From the NCBI RefSeq assembly GCF_020731285.1, contig NZ_JAJFOW010000012.1:1-64000 (forward strand): DNA of 64,000 bases, given 5' to 3'. Shown here one piece after another: positions 16,293-25,180 of the stretch. Position 1 is the first letter of the stretch, and each line of letters opens with the position of its first letter. A program made the translations under genes and the position numbers. Below the pieces are notes generated by a model. The model did no database searches. It was given only the letters and a program-made list of their open reading frames with translations, and was not told the DNA's origin. The stretch comes from Cohnella baijiui. Its GTDB lineage: Bacteria > Bacillota > Bacilli > Paenibacillales > Paenibacillaceae.

Positions 16293-17018
16293 TTATTTCA
16301 GCCGCAAGCCGCCGTCCACTTCGAGAACCGTTCCGGTTACAAAGGTATTGTCGACCAGATAGGCGATGGCCTTGGCAATATCATCGGGTGCGCCTACCCG
16401 ACCGACCGGCGTATTTTCGGCATAGCCGCTAAACGCTGCCTCGCGCTGCTCAGCCGGCAGCCAATTCCACCAGGCTGTGTTGACGACACCTGGTGAAACG
16501 GCATTGACACGCAGCGGCGCAAGCTCGAGCGCAAGATTGGGCACCATCGCTTCCAGCGCTGCGTTGATGGCGGCTAGGCCGGAAGTCCCCGGCGAAACGC
16601 TACGGGCGGAGATGGCCGTAATGAACGTGATGGAGCCGTTCGCGCTGATCGTGTTCAAGCTCAGCTGGGCTGCCGTGAGCTGCGGCCAGAACTTGGCCTC
16701 GAAGCCGCCGCGCAGATCATCCAGTGCGAGCTCACGGAAATTCCCAGCTCCCTTGGCGCCGGACACGGATATAATGAGATGATCGAATGCGCCTTGGCGT
16801 TCGTAGAATGTTTTGACCGCTTCCGGGGAGCTCGCATCGAGACACTCGCCCGAAGCGTTGGCTCCGAGCTGCCGAAGTGCTTCTTCAAGCTTGGCGCTGT
16901 CCCGCCCTGTAATGACGACCTCGGCTCCTCCTACTGAAAGCATCTGTGCTGATGCGAGCCCCATACCGGATGTGCCGCCCATAATAATAATGCGTTGCCC
17001 ATGAATCCCTTTGCCCAT
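16293..17018 (-). CDS. SDR family oxidoreductase with altered active site
   Basis: The 241-residue protein is a short-chain dehydrogenase with the dinucleotide motif GGTSGMG near residue 14 and a C-terminal GTVLEVDGGLR. The sequence RVNAVSPGVV is typical of the family. Where the catalytic Tyr-x-x-x-Lys should be, it has SPGTSGLAAINAALEA, with neither Tyr nor Lys. A branch of SDRs with this replacement exists, so it may be a reductase with another mechanism or a non-catalytic binder. ATG 17018 sits eight bases behind AGGAGG. It is divergent from a TetR gene, its likely regulator. Confidence 0.88.
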   Translation of the reverse strand: MGKGIHGQRIIIMGGTSGMGLASAQMLSVGGAEVVITGRDSAKLEEALRQLGANASGECLDASSPEAVKTFYERQGAFDHLIISVSGAKGAGNFRELALDDLRGGFEAKFWPQLTAAQLSLNTISANGSITFITAISARSVSPGTSGLAAINAALEAMVPNLALELAPLRVNAVSPGVVNTAWWNWLPAEQREAAFSGYAENTPVGRVGAPDDIAKAIAYLVDNTFVTGTVLEVDGGLRLK

Positions 17019-17130
17019 GTTCATTTCCTCCTATATGTACCGATTGATTTGTTTGCTTGTTTGGATTATAATACGAAACGTAACGTAATGTAAATGGGCG
17101 TTTTGAAATATTTTCTTGGAGGTGTTATTT

Positions 17131-17715
17131 ATGGATAGACATCAAGTCAAACCGGCACTCGGCCGCCCAAGAAGTCAGCAAGCGATGGAGGCGGTGTTAA
17201 CGGCAGTACGCCAGCTGCTGCAGACGTCGGCCTACAAGGAGCTTACAATGGAAGGCATCGCCAAGGCGGCGGGCGTAGGCAAGCCCACGTTGTACCGATG
17301 GTGGCCAAACATCGCCTCCATCGTCATGGATATGATGACGCAGCAAGCCCATCATGACATTGGGGTTCCGGATACAGGCTCGCTTGAATCGGACTTACTT
17401 CTCTATATCGGCGATACTTGCCGCTCGCTGACACAGGGCGCCGGTGGGATTATGCGCAGCTTGATGGCGGAAGCCCAGTTCGACGACGGCTTCGCACAGA
17501 TATTCCGCGAGTCATTCATCTCCTCTCGTAGGGCAACGCTCATCGCTCTTCTGCAGCGCGGCGCCGCAAGAGGCGAGCTGCAGGAGGGCGCCGATCTGGA
17601 GCTGCTCGCTGACCTCTGTTACGGGCCGATCTGGTACCGGCTGCTGAACGGCCATGCGTCACTCGACGAGCCGTTCGTGCAGGCCATTACGGCTCATATT
17701 ATTATGCGAGGCTGA
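17131..17715 (+). CDS. TetR/AcrR family regulator
   Basis: This 194-residue repressor has GRPRSQQAMEAVLTAVRQLL followed by the helix-turn-helix MEGIAKAAGVGKPTLYRWWP at about 40-60. The C-terminal region (YGPIWYRLLNGHASLDEPFV) is typical of the TetR_C subfamily that includes the regulator at 50156 in this window. ATG 17131 follows TTGGAGG. It is divergent from the SDR gene. The 112-base space between them holds an ACGTAACGTAATGT stretch at about 17076-17090 that could be an operator. Confidence 0.9.
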   Translation: MDRHQVKPALGRPRSQQAMEAVLTAVRQLLQTSAYKELTMEGIAKAAGVGKPTLYRWWPNIASIVMDMMTQQAHHDIGVPDTGSLESDLLLYIGDTCRSLTQGAGGIMRSLMAEAQFDDGFAQIFRESFISSRRATLIALLQRGAARGELQEGADLELLADLCYGPIWYRLLNGHASLDEPFVQAITAHIIMRG

Positions 17716-17898
17716 TGGATATGCTTATCGCCTGCGGGGGCTGCTACCGACATGACACGCAGCGAGTGGACGGCTCGTCCGCTTCGACTGATGCTGTTGG
17801 AGCAGGATGAACGGCACATGTATCGTCGCTTCCAACCTCCGTCTAACTTCAAAAGGCACCTATCGGTGCCTTCGATTTTGCTGTATAGATGATACGGT

Positions 17899-17930
17899 GA
17901 GCCATACCACAAGTAACGGTGAAAATTTCG
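17899..17930 (+). other. att-like site 5
   Basis: The core GAGCCATACCACAAGTAA (17899-17916) reads E-P-Y-H-K-stop and is followed by CGGTGAAAATTT, a type B right arm. No left arm can be seen. The remaining DNA between 17716 and 18085 shows no gene. Confidence 0.7.
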
Positions 17931-18085
17931 GCATTAACCGGCGCATCGTACTTCAAATCGGCGGCGGTCTGTAATGTCAAGGCAAGAATCGAACGTCCCG
18001 GCGCAGATCGAGAACACGAGCACCGGGAAATCCGTACATCAGGTTTGAAGGCGAGTACGGGGGAGTAATCCCCCGGCTTACCCCA

Positions 18086-18562
18086 CTATTTTTTAACCAC
18101 AGGAACCCAAAATTCGCCGTAGAAAGTGCCGTCACCGTTTTCTTTGCGATAAGTCGCATTCGGACCGCCGATGTAAGCATAGTCAGTGATTTGTGCCAAG
18201 ACTTCGCCAAAAGCACGGTAAGTCAACTGATCAAACAAAGTTTCCTTGTCGCCGGTTCCTGCGACCACGATGTACTCGCTCTCTGGAAACTCGATGATGC
18301 GTGTTGCGTCAGCCACCGATTTGCTAGCTTCTACCGCGAAATAATTCCACGGTTTGCCTTGATAAACCTCGTTGACTGACCATTCGCGATCATCTTTTGC
18401 CGCCGCTTTGAGCTTATCAAAACGCCCGTCAGCCTTGAGTTCTCCCCAAAATTCTGCTTTTTCCTTTTGCAAAGCTGGTGCGTCTTGGAAATTAGATTGA
18501 ATTGAAAAACCATAAGCGGTCAATGTAAATGATTTTTTATGTTCAACTGTGTAATTTGCCAT
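18086..18562 (-). CDS. GyrI-like small-molecule-binding protein
   Basis: This stand-alone GyrI-like (AraC effector-binding) domain of 158 residues shows FTLTAYGFSIQSNF at the N-terminus, WNYFAVEASKSV and YIVVAGTGDKETLFDQLTY in the middle, and NGDGTFYGEFWVPVVKK at the end. Such proteins bind cationic or lipophilic drugs, and some inhibit gyrase. It starts at ATG 18562 behind AAAGGAG and lies 22 bases after a paralogue (18585-19064), so the two form an operon. A divergent WYL-type regulator probably controls them. A fragment of this gene recurs at 30538-30740. Confidence 0.85.
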   Translation of the reverse strand: MANYTVEHKKSFTLTAYGFSIQSNFQDAPALQKEKAEFWGELKADGRFDKLKAAAKDDREWSVNEVYQGKPWNYFAVEASKSVADATRIIEFPESEYIVVAGTGDKETLFDQLTYRAFGEVLAQITDYAYIGGPNATYRKENGDGTFYGEFWVPVVKK

Positions 18563-18584
18563 GGGAGGGCTCCTTTGGCCGAGA

Positions 18585-19064
18585 TTAGCCTGCTACTTTT
18601 TTTACACGAAGCCACATTTCGCCGTAGAATGTACCGTCTTCAGCGGCTTTGACGAATGTCGAGTTACCGGGACCAACGTATTTGTAGTCTGTGATTTCTT
18701 GCAGCAGGCCACCGAAAACTTTGCCTGTTATTTCGTCAGAAAGGCGATCTTTGTCAGCGCCTGTGCCAGGCACCACGAGGTAATCCCCAGCGAGGAAGTC
18801 GAGAACGACCGCGTCTTCCACGTCGTATGCACCCATCACGCCGAAGCCGCGCCATGCCTTGCCGTCGATAACGTAGTTGATTTGATATTCCTGCCCGTCA
18901 GCGAGCGCGAGAAGTTCGGCAAGCTTGCCGTTTTCAGTGATTTCAGCTTTTTTCGCTGCGGTTTTTGCTGCATTACCTGCCCAGTCGTTGTAGTCTTCAA
19001 GTGTAACACCGAAAGCAGTCATTTTGTAGTTTTCCGAGATGGCTTGGATGGAGTAGTTAGACAT
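18585..19064 (-). CDS. GyrI-like small-molecule-binding protein, paralogue
   Basis: This 159-residue paralogue of the next gene has the same layout: KMTAFGVTLEDYNDW at the N-terminus, WRGFGVMGAYDVEDA and YLVVPGTGADKDRLSDEI in the middle, and EDGTFYGEMWLRVKK at the end. AAGGAGAGATCAAA precedes ATG 19064. It is the first gene of a two-gene operon divergent from the regulator at 19177. Two paralogues in tandem suggest a heterodimer or two ligands. Binding of an organic cation or drug is inferred from the family only. Confidence 0.85.
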   Translation of the reverse strand: MSNYSIQAISENYKMTAFGVTLEDYNDWAGNAAKTAAKKAEITENGKLAELLALADGQEYQINYVIDGKAWRGFGVMGAYDVEDAVVLDFLAGDYLVVPGTGADKDRLSDEITGKVFGGLLQEITDYKYVGPGNSTFVKAAEDGTFYGEMWLRVKKVAG

Positions 19065-19118
19065 TTTGATCTCTCCTTAGCGGATTTATTTTTACAAGAT
19101 TGATCCTATTCGCTAAAT

Positions 19119-19135
19119 GTATCAAAAAACGATAC
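19119..19135. promoter_or_regulatory. Dyad in the divergent promoter region
   Basis: GTATC (19119-19123) and GATAC (19131-19135) are separated by seven bases, with a further CTGATAC at 19161-19167. The site lies between the GyrI-like operon and its divergent WYL regulator. Confidence 0.45.
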
Positions 19136-19176
19136 TTTATATCATACTGATGCTACATTTCTGATACAATAAAATC

Positions 19177-20169
19177 ATGAAGAAGACAGAACGAGTGAAC
19201 CTGATCATGCGCTTCATCAATAACCGCGCGCATTTTACGATTGCAGAGATTCAGCGGGAGTTCAAGATTTCCCGCGCGACGGCGATCCGCGACATTAACG
19301 AGATTCAGGCGATGGGCTTTCCGCTGACGACCGAGCTTGGGCGCGGGGGCGGCTACAATGTCCTGCAAAATCAGTATCTGTCCGCCGTCCGTTTCACGCC
19401 GGAAGAGCTGAAAGCGATATTTATCAGCTTTATCGCCTCAAAAAATTCGCAGCTGCCTTATTTGCAAAATCGCCGCTCCATCACTGAAAAACTCATCGGC
19501 ATCGCGTCGCAAACCCAGCACGACGAGCTGATCGAGCTGAATAATATCTTGCTTTTTGAAAATACAAATCCTGCCAATCCGAATCTTTTGGAACTCGATG
19601 ATGCGGCGCCTGCGGAGTTGAACCAGTTGATTTCGCTAGCCGCGCGGGATAAGCACTTGCGCTTGACGTATGAGCCGAGTCCCGGCTGGCCGCAGTTGAT
19701 GGACGTTTTTTTGTTTCATATTTTAAACTCAAACGCTCGTTGGCTGGTCGAGGTTTATGATCTTGATACCGACGAGTTTCGTTATTTGCCTGTTGAGATG
19801 CTGCGGGATTCGGCCATTTCCGAGCAGAAGATGAGGCGGTCTGAGCAAGAGATTTTAAGCAAAAAACGGCTTGGCGCACGTGAGTCCAATCTGGTTGTAA
19901 AGCTTGATACGACTGGGATTCAGCGCTTTAAGCGCATGCACCCGCCGGGGATTATTTTGTCCTTTACAGGGATGTTTCAGTCGAGTGGGGTTTTCAATGT
20001 TCAACTGGATGTGACCGATGTTGAGGCGCTAGAGTATTACGCGGATTGGCTTTTGTTTTTAGGGAAGGGGGTCGAGTTTGAACGGATTCCCGATGAGCTG
20101 CGCTTGATTTTGGGAGAGCGGTTAAGGGGAAGTGCTGACACTTTAACAAAAGGCACGCCAGGCCAATAA
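19177..20169 (+). CDS. WYL-domain transcriptional regulator
   Basis: The 330-residue protein has an N-terminal winged helix (FTIAEIQREFKISRATAIRDINEIQ at about 20-44, then GRGGGYNVL) and a WYL-type effector part from about residue 140 (LRLTYEPS, then WLVEVYDLDTDEFRYLPVEML) with a C-terminal extension. Such regulators act as one-component sensors. It is divergent from the GyrI-like pair and is their likely regulator. There is no clear ribosome binding site before ATG 19177; a -10-like TACAAT ends only six bases upstream, so the mRNA may be leaderless. Confidence 0.88.
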   Translation: MKKTERVNLIMRFINNRAHFTIAEIQREFKISRATAIRDINEIQAMGFPLTTELGRGGGYNVLQNQYLSAVRFTPEELKAIFISFIASKNSQLPYLQNRRSITEKLIGIASQTQHDELIELNNILLFENTNPANPNLLELDDAAPAELNQLISLAARDKHLRLTYEPSPGWPQLMDVFLFHILNSNARWLVEVYDLDTDEFRYLPVEMLRDSAISEQKMRRSEQEILSKKRLGARESNLVVKLDTTGIQRFKRMHPPGIILSFTGMFQSSGVFNVQLDVTDVEALEYYADWLLFLGKGVEFERIPDELRLILGERLRGSADTLTKGTPGQ

Positions 20170-20426
20170 ATATCCGCAATGGGAGACGGTCTCCATGTCT
20201 TTGGAATTCCGGCCTTCTCCCATCTTCCGATCGGTGGTCATCCGGCCAAGGTTGTTAAGCTGGCCATTGAACGTAACCGATGGTTCATGGAAACCCCGAT
20301 CCCTACGTTGATGTTTTACCCTGTGCCGGGCTGCAACGTTCGCGAGTCCGAGTTGGCTTGGTGCCGTAGCAACCTCATAAATTTTAGCGATGAACCGATT
20401 AGAGAACGGGCAGGATGGTTGAATAT

Positions 20427-22562
20427 ATGTCTATCCCTATCATGGCCACCAAATTTTATATTCCCACGCCTCGGCCGAAAGCGGTCCTCCGCCCGCGATT
20501 GACCAAAAGGCTCAGCGAGAGTCTTTACCGTAAGATTACCCTTATATCCGCGCCAGCAGGCTATGGCAAAACGACTTTACTTTGTGAATGGCTCGCCGAC
20601 TGTGGGCGGCCGGCCGCATGGCTGTCGCTCGAAGAGGGGGACAGCGAACTTACCCGCTTTTTAACCTGTATGATCTCCTCTCTGCAATCACTTGAGAAGG
20701 ATATAGGAGAAGGCGTACTTGCTATGCTTCAAACTCCCCAACTGCCGCCGACCGAGTTGATCCTGACCGCTCTTCTTCATGAGATCGCGGCCATTTCAAC
20801 TCCTTTCATACTTGTACTTGACGATTATCACGCAATAAATTCGAAACCGGTCGATGATGCCGTATACTTCCTGCTTGACCATCTTCCCGCTCAGATGCAC
20901 CTTGTCATGACGACCCGCGAGGACCCCAGTATTCCGCTGGCTCGATTGCGAGTTCGGGATCAGTTGACCGAGCTGCGAGCAGCCGACATGAGATTTACGC
21001 TCTCCGAATCCGAAGATTTTTTGAACCGTATCATGGGCCTTAACCTGTCCATGGATAAAATAGCCTCGTTGGAATCACGTACCGAAGGCTGGATTGCGGG
21101 TCTGCATCTGGCTGCGATCTCCATCCAGGGAGATCATGACGCCGATCGGCTCATTCAGTCTTTCACCGGCAACCATCATTTCGTGCTGGATTATCTGGTA
21201 GAAGAAGTCCTGCAGCGGCAAACCGAGGCCGTTCGAACCTTTTTGCTGCGGACTTCGATCCTTGACCGTCTGTGCGGGTCTATTTGTGATGACGTTATGC
21301 TCGATTCAGGGGTTTCTGGTAAGGAAACCTTAATGGATCTTGAACGCAAGAACTTATTCGTCGTGCCCTTAGACAATGAACGACGGTGGTATCGCTATCA
21401 CCATTTGTTTGCCGATTTACTCCGCAAAAGGCTGCAGGAAAGTCTCGACGGAAGCAATATCGCGGAATTTCATAAACGAGCAAGTGACTGGTATGAAAAC
21501 AATGGCTTCGAAATCGAAGCGTTTCACCATGCTGTGGAATCCCATGACATCGAGCGTGCCGCACGTCTGCTCGAAGGCAAAGGAATGCCGCTGCATCTTC
21601 GCGGGGCTGCAGGCATTTCACTGAATTGGCTGGAGTCATTGCCTGCCGTGGAGTTGGATTCCAGACCCGCGTTGTGGGTGATGTATGGTTCAGCCTTGCT
21701 GATTACAGGTAGGCTAATGGGCGTCGAACACAAGCTGCAAGCGGCAGAGGCAGCCCTGGTAGGTACGGAACAGGACGTCGGCGTCAGGGATCTGATCGGA
21801 CTGATTGCCGCAACTCGGGCGACATTGGCATCATTGGCGTTAACCGGCAATCCTGACGGTGCTGAACGAAAATTACTGGCGGCAGAAGCAGCTATGCAAA
21901 ACAAGGGGCAGGGCGATAAGACCGATGAACTTGTCGGACTGATCGCACCTGCAAGCAATGTTTGGATAAGCGGAAGTCAAGGAATTGAGAATGTTATCAC
22001 CCAATCTCGACGTGCGCTCTCGTATCTGCGGCCGGATAATATCCCTGTTCGGACGGCAGCCGCTTGGATGCTGGGCGTCGCTTGCCAGCGACGCGAAATT
22101 TATTCCGATGCCCGTGAGGCCTACAATGAAGTCATATCAAACAGCCTAATGATGGGTCATCATCTGATGGCCGTAATGGCCATGATTGGACTGGGTCAAA
22201 TCGAGGAAGCTGAGAATCGAACCTGTTCGGCGGCGGAATGTTACCAGGAGGCTCTGCGCCTGGGCGGTGATCTGCCGCTTCCAGCGCTCCGTGAAGCGCA
22301 GCTTGGTCTGGAGCGTGTGAGTAATAGCGGAATGAAGAGCAACCTGATCGAGCCGCTCAGCCAGCGAGAAACCGAAGTGCTCGAGCTCATCGCTAAGGGG
22401 CTCTCGAACAAGGAGATCGGCGAGAAACTCTTTTTGGCTTTGGACACGGTCAAAGGGTACAATCGCAGGATTTTCGAAAAACTTCAGGTGCAAAGACGCA
22501 CGGAAGCGATCGCCCGTGCCAATGAGTTGAATTTGTTTCCAAACACCCGTAAACCACACTAA
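20427..22562 (+). CDS. MalT-like LuxR family regulator (STAND ATPase)
   Basis: This protein of 711 residues has the MalT layout. MATKFYIPTPRPKAVLRPRL lies at the N-terminus, the P-loop APAGYGKTT at about 42-50 and the Walker B FILVLDDYH near 125. GWIAGLHLAA belongs to the winged helix of the NTPase module. A helical repeat region spans about 330-630. The C-terminal LuxR helix-turn-helix is LSQRETEVLELIAKGLSNKEIGEKLFL. Such regulators polymerise with ATP and an inducer and activate transcription. The start could be ATG 20427 or ATG 20415. The DUF4386 membrane protein gene 65 bases downstream is its probable target. Confidence 0.92.
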   Translation: MSIPIMATKFYIPTPRPKAVLRPRLTKRLSESLYRKITLISAPAGYGKTTLLCEWLADCGRPAAWLSLEEGDSELTRFLTCMISSLQSLEKDIGEGVLAMLQTPQLPPTELILTALLHEIAAISTPFILVLDDYHAINSKPVDDAVYFLLDHLPAQMHLVMTTREDPSIPLARLRVRDQLTELRAADMRFTLSESEDFLNRIMGLNLSMDKIASLESRTEGWIAGLHLAAISIQGDHDADRLIQSFTGNHHFVLDYLVEEVLQRQTEAVRTFLLRTSILDRLCGSICDDVMLDSGVSGKETLMDLERKNLFVVPLDNERRWYRYHHLFADLLRKRLQESLDGSNIAEFHKRASDWYENNGFEIEAFHHAVESHDIERAARLLEGKGMPLHLRGAAGISLNWLESLPAVELDSRPALWVMYGSALLITGRLMGVEHKLQAAEAALVGTEQDVGVRDLIGLIAATRATLASLALTGNPDGAERKLLAAEAAMQNKGQGDKTDELVGLIAPASNVWISGSQGIENVITQSRRALSYLRPDNIPVRTAAAWMLGVACQRREIYSDAREAYNEVISNSLMMGHHLMAVMAMIGLGQIEEAENRTCSAAECYQEALRLGGDLPLPALREAQLGLERVSNSGMKSNLIEPLSQRETEVLELIAKGLSNKEIGEKLFLALDTVKGYNRRIFEKLQVQRRTEAIARANELNLFPNTRKPH

Positions 22563-22627
22563 AGTGTCTAAAAGCCTCGATCCTCTTCGGGCTATACTGC
22601 TTATAAAATAGCCAAGAGGAGATAAAC

Positions 22628-23287
22628 ATGAATAAGATTGCAAGAGTGGCAGGGGCATTGTTTTTGGTATCGACGGGTGCATACATGATAGGAAACGGAC
22701 TTCAGGATTCGGTTCTACATCGACCGGATTTCCTTGCCAATCTGTATCCGGATCGAACAAATGTGATTTCGGGATCGCTTTTAGAGTTGATTAACGCCAT
22801 GGCGGTGGTGGGGATTGCCATGCTTTTATACCCCATATTAAAGAAGCATAACGAAGCCTTTGCGCTGGGGTACTACGGATCCCGGCTCATGGAGTCTGCG
22901 CTACTTATCTTAAGTGCAATCAGTCCGCTTGTACTTATCGCGCTGAGCAAAAGTTACATCTCCGTAAGTGCTCCCAAGGGTTCATACTTCGAAACGATAG
23001 GCCATTTAGTGTTAGAAGCTCATTCAGTGCTCTTTCAAATGGCCATGATCGTGCTGAGCTTGGGCAGCCTGTTGCTCTGTAGTGTCCTCTATCGATCGAG
23101 GTTGATTCCACGATTGTTGTCAGTCATCGGTTTCATCGGGTATGCGGCATTGTTGGCGAGCGGATGTCTGACTATCCTTGGCCAAGAAATCGGGCCCGTT
23201 CTGTATGCGCCAGGAGCAATATTCGAAATCGTGTTTCCTGTTTGGATAATGGTTAAGGGATTCAATCTTCGAACGGAGGAGTTTTGA
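22628..23287 (+). CDS. DUF4386 family membrane protein
   Basis: The 219-residue integral membrane protein has about six hydrophobic segments, for example ALFLVSTGAYMIG, LELINAMAVVGIAMLLYPIL and VLFQMAMIVLSLGSLLLCSVLY. The sequence LYRSRLIPRLLSVIGFIGY is typical of DUF4386. AGAGGAGATAAAC precedes ATG 22628. Genes of this family often sit next to LuxR or TetR regulators, as here. Biochemical function is unknown. Confidence 0.82.
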   Translation: MNKIARVAGALFLVSTGAYMIGNGLQDSVLHRPDFLANLYPDRTNVISGSLLELINAMAVVGIAMLLYPILKKHNEAFALGYYGSRLMESALLILSAISPLVLIALSKSYISVSAPKGSYFETIGHLVLEAHSVLFQMAMIVLSLGSLLLCSVLYRSRLIPRLLSVIGFIGYAALLASGCLTILGQEIGPVLYAPGAIFEIVFPVWIMVKGFNLRTEEF

Positions 23288-23435
23288 TTAATTAAAAACG
23301 CACAAATTGTAAACCTGGCTTTAGTTCTCCAGATTCTCAGGTTAGCAAACGTTGGTGTTCCACGCTGCGTCGTTCTGAACCCTTTTGCAGGGGAATACTG
23401 GCAAATGCCGATTTATTAAAAATGGTATGTGGATA

Positions 23436-23453
23436 GGCACCCGGAAGGGTGCC
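23436..23453. terminator. Hairpin in the convergent gap
   Basis: GGCACCC (23436-23442) pairs with GGGTGCC (23447-23453) around a GGAA tetraloop. It lies between the DUF4386 gene and the lactonase gene that converge here. The rest of 23288-23558 shows nothing. Confidence 0.5.
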
Positions 23454-23558
23454 CGTCCGACATTAGCCGTCAATTGACGGTTCAATTCGTCCAGCGCTTC
23501 GCGGCTAAGTGGACGATGGTAAATTTGCGCCGATGAACTGCCCAGTTATTCGCTTCGG

Positions 23559-24404
23559 TCATTCATAGTATCCTTCCGTTGATTTGCGGAATTGTTTGAA
23601 TTGATTCGCATCATGCCCGAACCACACCTGGGAATTCGTTCGAGCAGCGAGCGTGCGGATTTTCTCAACGGCGTTTCGGTAGCCGATTGTATCATATATA
23701 ATGCCCGGTGGCTTGACGGGGGGACCGTAACTTTCTGCCGTATAAATGGTATCGGAAGCAAGGATGATTCCGCCTGTCTCCGGCATTTCAATGTGTAAGC
23801 CTAACATGCCCCAAGCATGACCACTGCCACAGTTTATAATCTTGACGCCTTCAGCCAACTGCAGGTTATCTTCATTACGTTTGACGGTCCGCCATTGCAA
23901 GTTGTTTTTGATCCAAGCATCGATGTCCGCCCAAACGTAAGCTCCATTTTCATTGCGGGCATAGCTTTGCAACGTGCCGTTAAACTCATCTTCATGGACG
24001 ATAATCGTAGCGTTCGTGAACATCTCCAAACATCCGGCATGGTCCAGATGCAAATGAGAAGCAATGACGTATTTGATTTCCTCTGGTCTAATATGGAGCT
24101 GTTCCAGCCGGTTATGCAGGTAACATTCTTCGCTTGCCACCCAAGGTGAGGCCTGCTGTGTGGATTGGGCCCAGCGTCCTTCGATGCCCATTGAGTTCGG
24201 GTTGCAGGCCGTATCGAACAAAATTTTTCCTTCGGGATGATCGATCAATACCGTATAGATCGGGAATTCTACGAACTGTGTCTGTGCATTGGGATTATTG
24301 ATCGTTGCTGGATTATGCATGGCAATTATCCAGTTTTTATCCATGCTCATACGACCATTATCCATCACATACAACTTCGGACGGGCTTTCATTATATTCG
24401 TCAT
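23559..24404 (-). CDS. Metallo-beta-lactamase fold N-acyl homoserine lactonase family protein
   Basis: This 281-residue enzyme has the dinuclear zinc motif HLHLDH at residues 117-122, a further His in GSGHAWGMLGL (about 196), an Asp in ILASDT (about 219) and a final His in WFGHD. FDTACNP at about 64-70 and the overall length fit the AttM/AiiB group of AHL lactonases, which hydrolyse the lactone ring of Gram-negative quorum signals. ATG 24404 stands behind GGGGGAGGAAATGGTC. It is divergent from an HxlR-type regulator. Substrate specificity cannot be read from sequence, and lactones other than AHL are possible. Confidence 0.85.
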   Translation of the reverse strand: MTNIMKARPKLYVMDNGRMSMDKNWIIAMHNPATINNPNAQTQFVEFPIYTVLIDHPEGKILFDTACNPNSMGIEGRWAQSTQQASPWVASEECYLHNRLEQLHIRPEEIKYVIASHLHLDHAGCLEMFTNATIIVHEDEFNGTLQSYARNENGAYVWADIDAWIKNNLQWRTVKRNEDNLQLAEGVKIINCGSGHAWGMLGLHIEMPETGGIILASDTIYTAESYGPPVKPPGIIYDTIGYRNAVEKIRTLAARTNSQVWFGHDANQFKQFRKSTEGYYE

Positions 24405-24603
24405 GACCATTTCCTCCCCCTACATTTTTGATTTTGTCTGAATGCTGTTCATGTTCAACCATGCCGGCTTATAAGGCGTTGTTGGCATGTACCCCTTGTT
24501 GCTTCTTCGTTGATATAGATCAAAATAATGCATAAAATAAACTTGCGTAAGTAGGCACTTTAAGGTGTTCTGGTAACCTCGAAGTGCACAGGAGGGAAAT
24601 TAA

Positions 24604-25008
24604 TTGACAACTTCTGCTGAAATCCCCAAAAATGACATCTCAGTGGCAGTGTGCGGATACAGTAAAGTTATTGAAATCATCTCAAATAAATGGACAGCTC
24701 TCATCATTTATGCACTGGAGAATGGAAGAATACGTTACGGGGAAATGGAAAGAAGGATTGAGAGCATTTCCAAAAAAATGCTCACCCAAACGTTAAGAAA
24801 ACTGGAACGGAATGGGTTAATTCAACGCCATATTACACCAACCGTACCCCCATCCGTCGATTATTTTCTCACTCCTTTAGGAGAAAGTCTGCTTCAACCG
24901 ATGAAAGAGCTAAGACAATGGGGAAGGGAAAATTACTTGCATGTCGAGGCAGCAAGAGCCCACTATGATCAAAGTTACAGTAAGGAGCCTCAGTCCCCGG
25001 AACAGTGA
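24604..25008 (+). CDS. HxlR family regulator
   Basis: This 134-residue MarR-like winged-helix protein contains CGYSKVIEIISNKWTALIIYAL, RYGEMERRIESISKKMLTQTLRKLERNGLI and a wing ending in VDYFLTPLGESLL. The single Cys18 is at the position used for redox or aldehyde sensing in HxlR relatives (HypR, YodB). Translation starts at TTG 24604 behind GGAGGGAAATTAA. It is divergent from the lactonase gene. Its stop codon lies inside an inverted att-like end (25005-25046). Confidence 0.9.
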   Translation: MTTSAEIPKNDISVAVCGYSKVIEIISNKWTALIIYALENGRIRYGEMERRIESISKKMLTQTLRKLERNGLIQRHITPTVPPSVDYFLTPLGESLLQPMKELRQWGRENYLHVEAARAHYDQSYSKEPQSPEQ

Positions 25009-25046
25009 TCATTATACGGTTCCCGAGTTGTCTGTAACGGCAAGTT
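25005..25046 (-). other. att-like site 6, inverted and decayed
   Basis: Read on the minus strand this is the left arm AACTTGCCGTTAC (25046-25034), then AGACAACTCGG, then the core-like GAACCGTATAATGATCAC (25022-25005). Arm and spacing match site 1 closely, but the end of the core has diverged. Confidence 0.65.
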
Positions 25047-25064
25047 CTAAGGGGTATCTTCGGA

Positions 25065-25118
25065 TTCGCCGATAGCCCCGTTAAGCTGAACCATACCATA
25101 AGTGACGGCGAAAAATTT
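25065..25118 (+). other. att-like site 7 (type B ends)
   Basis: The core GAACCATACCATAAGTGA (25088-25105) reads E-P-Y-H-K-stop and is followed by CGGCGAAAAATTTTG. The upstream arm TTCGCCGATAGCCCCGTTAA (25065-25084) nearly equals that of site 4. It lies only 42 bases from the inverted site 6. Confidence 0.78.
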
Positions 25119-25180
25119 TGTCAGTTCCTTAGTTAAATCCGGAAATTGTTTAGCAATTAACCGGGATATCGAACAATAGC

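Noticed and set aside
20179..20502. Open frame of 107 codons overlapping the start of the MalT-like gene
   Set aside because: It overlaps the MalT-like gene in another frame, has no ribosome binding site and resembles no family I know.
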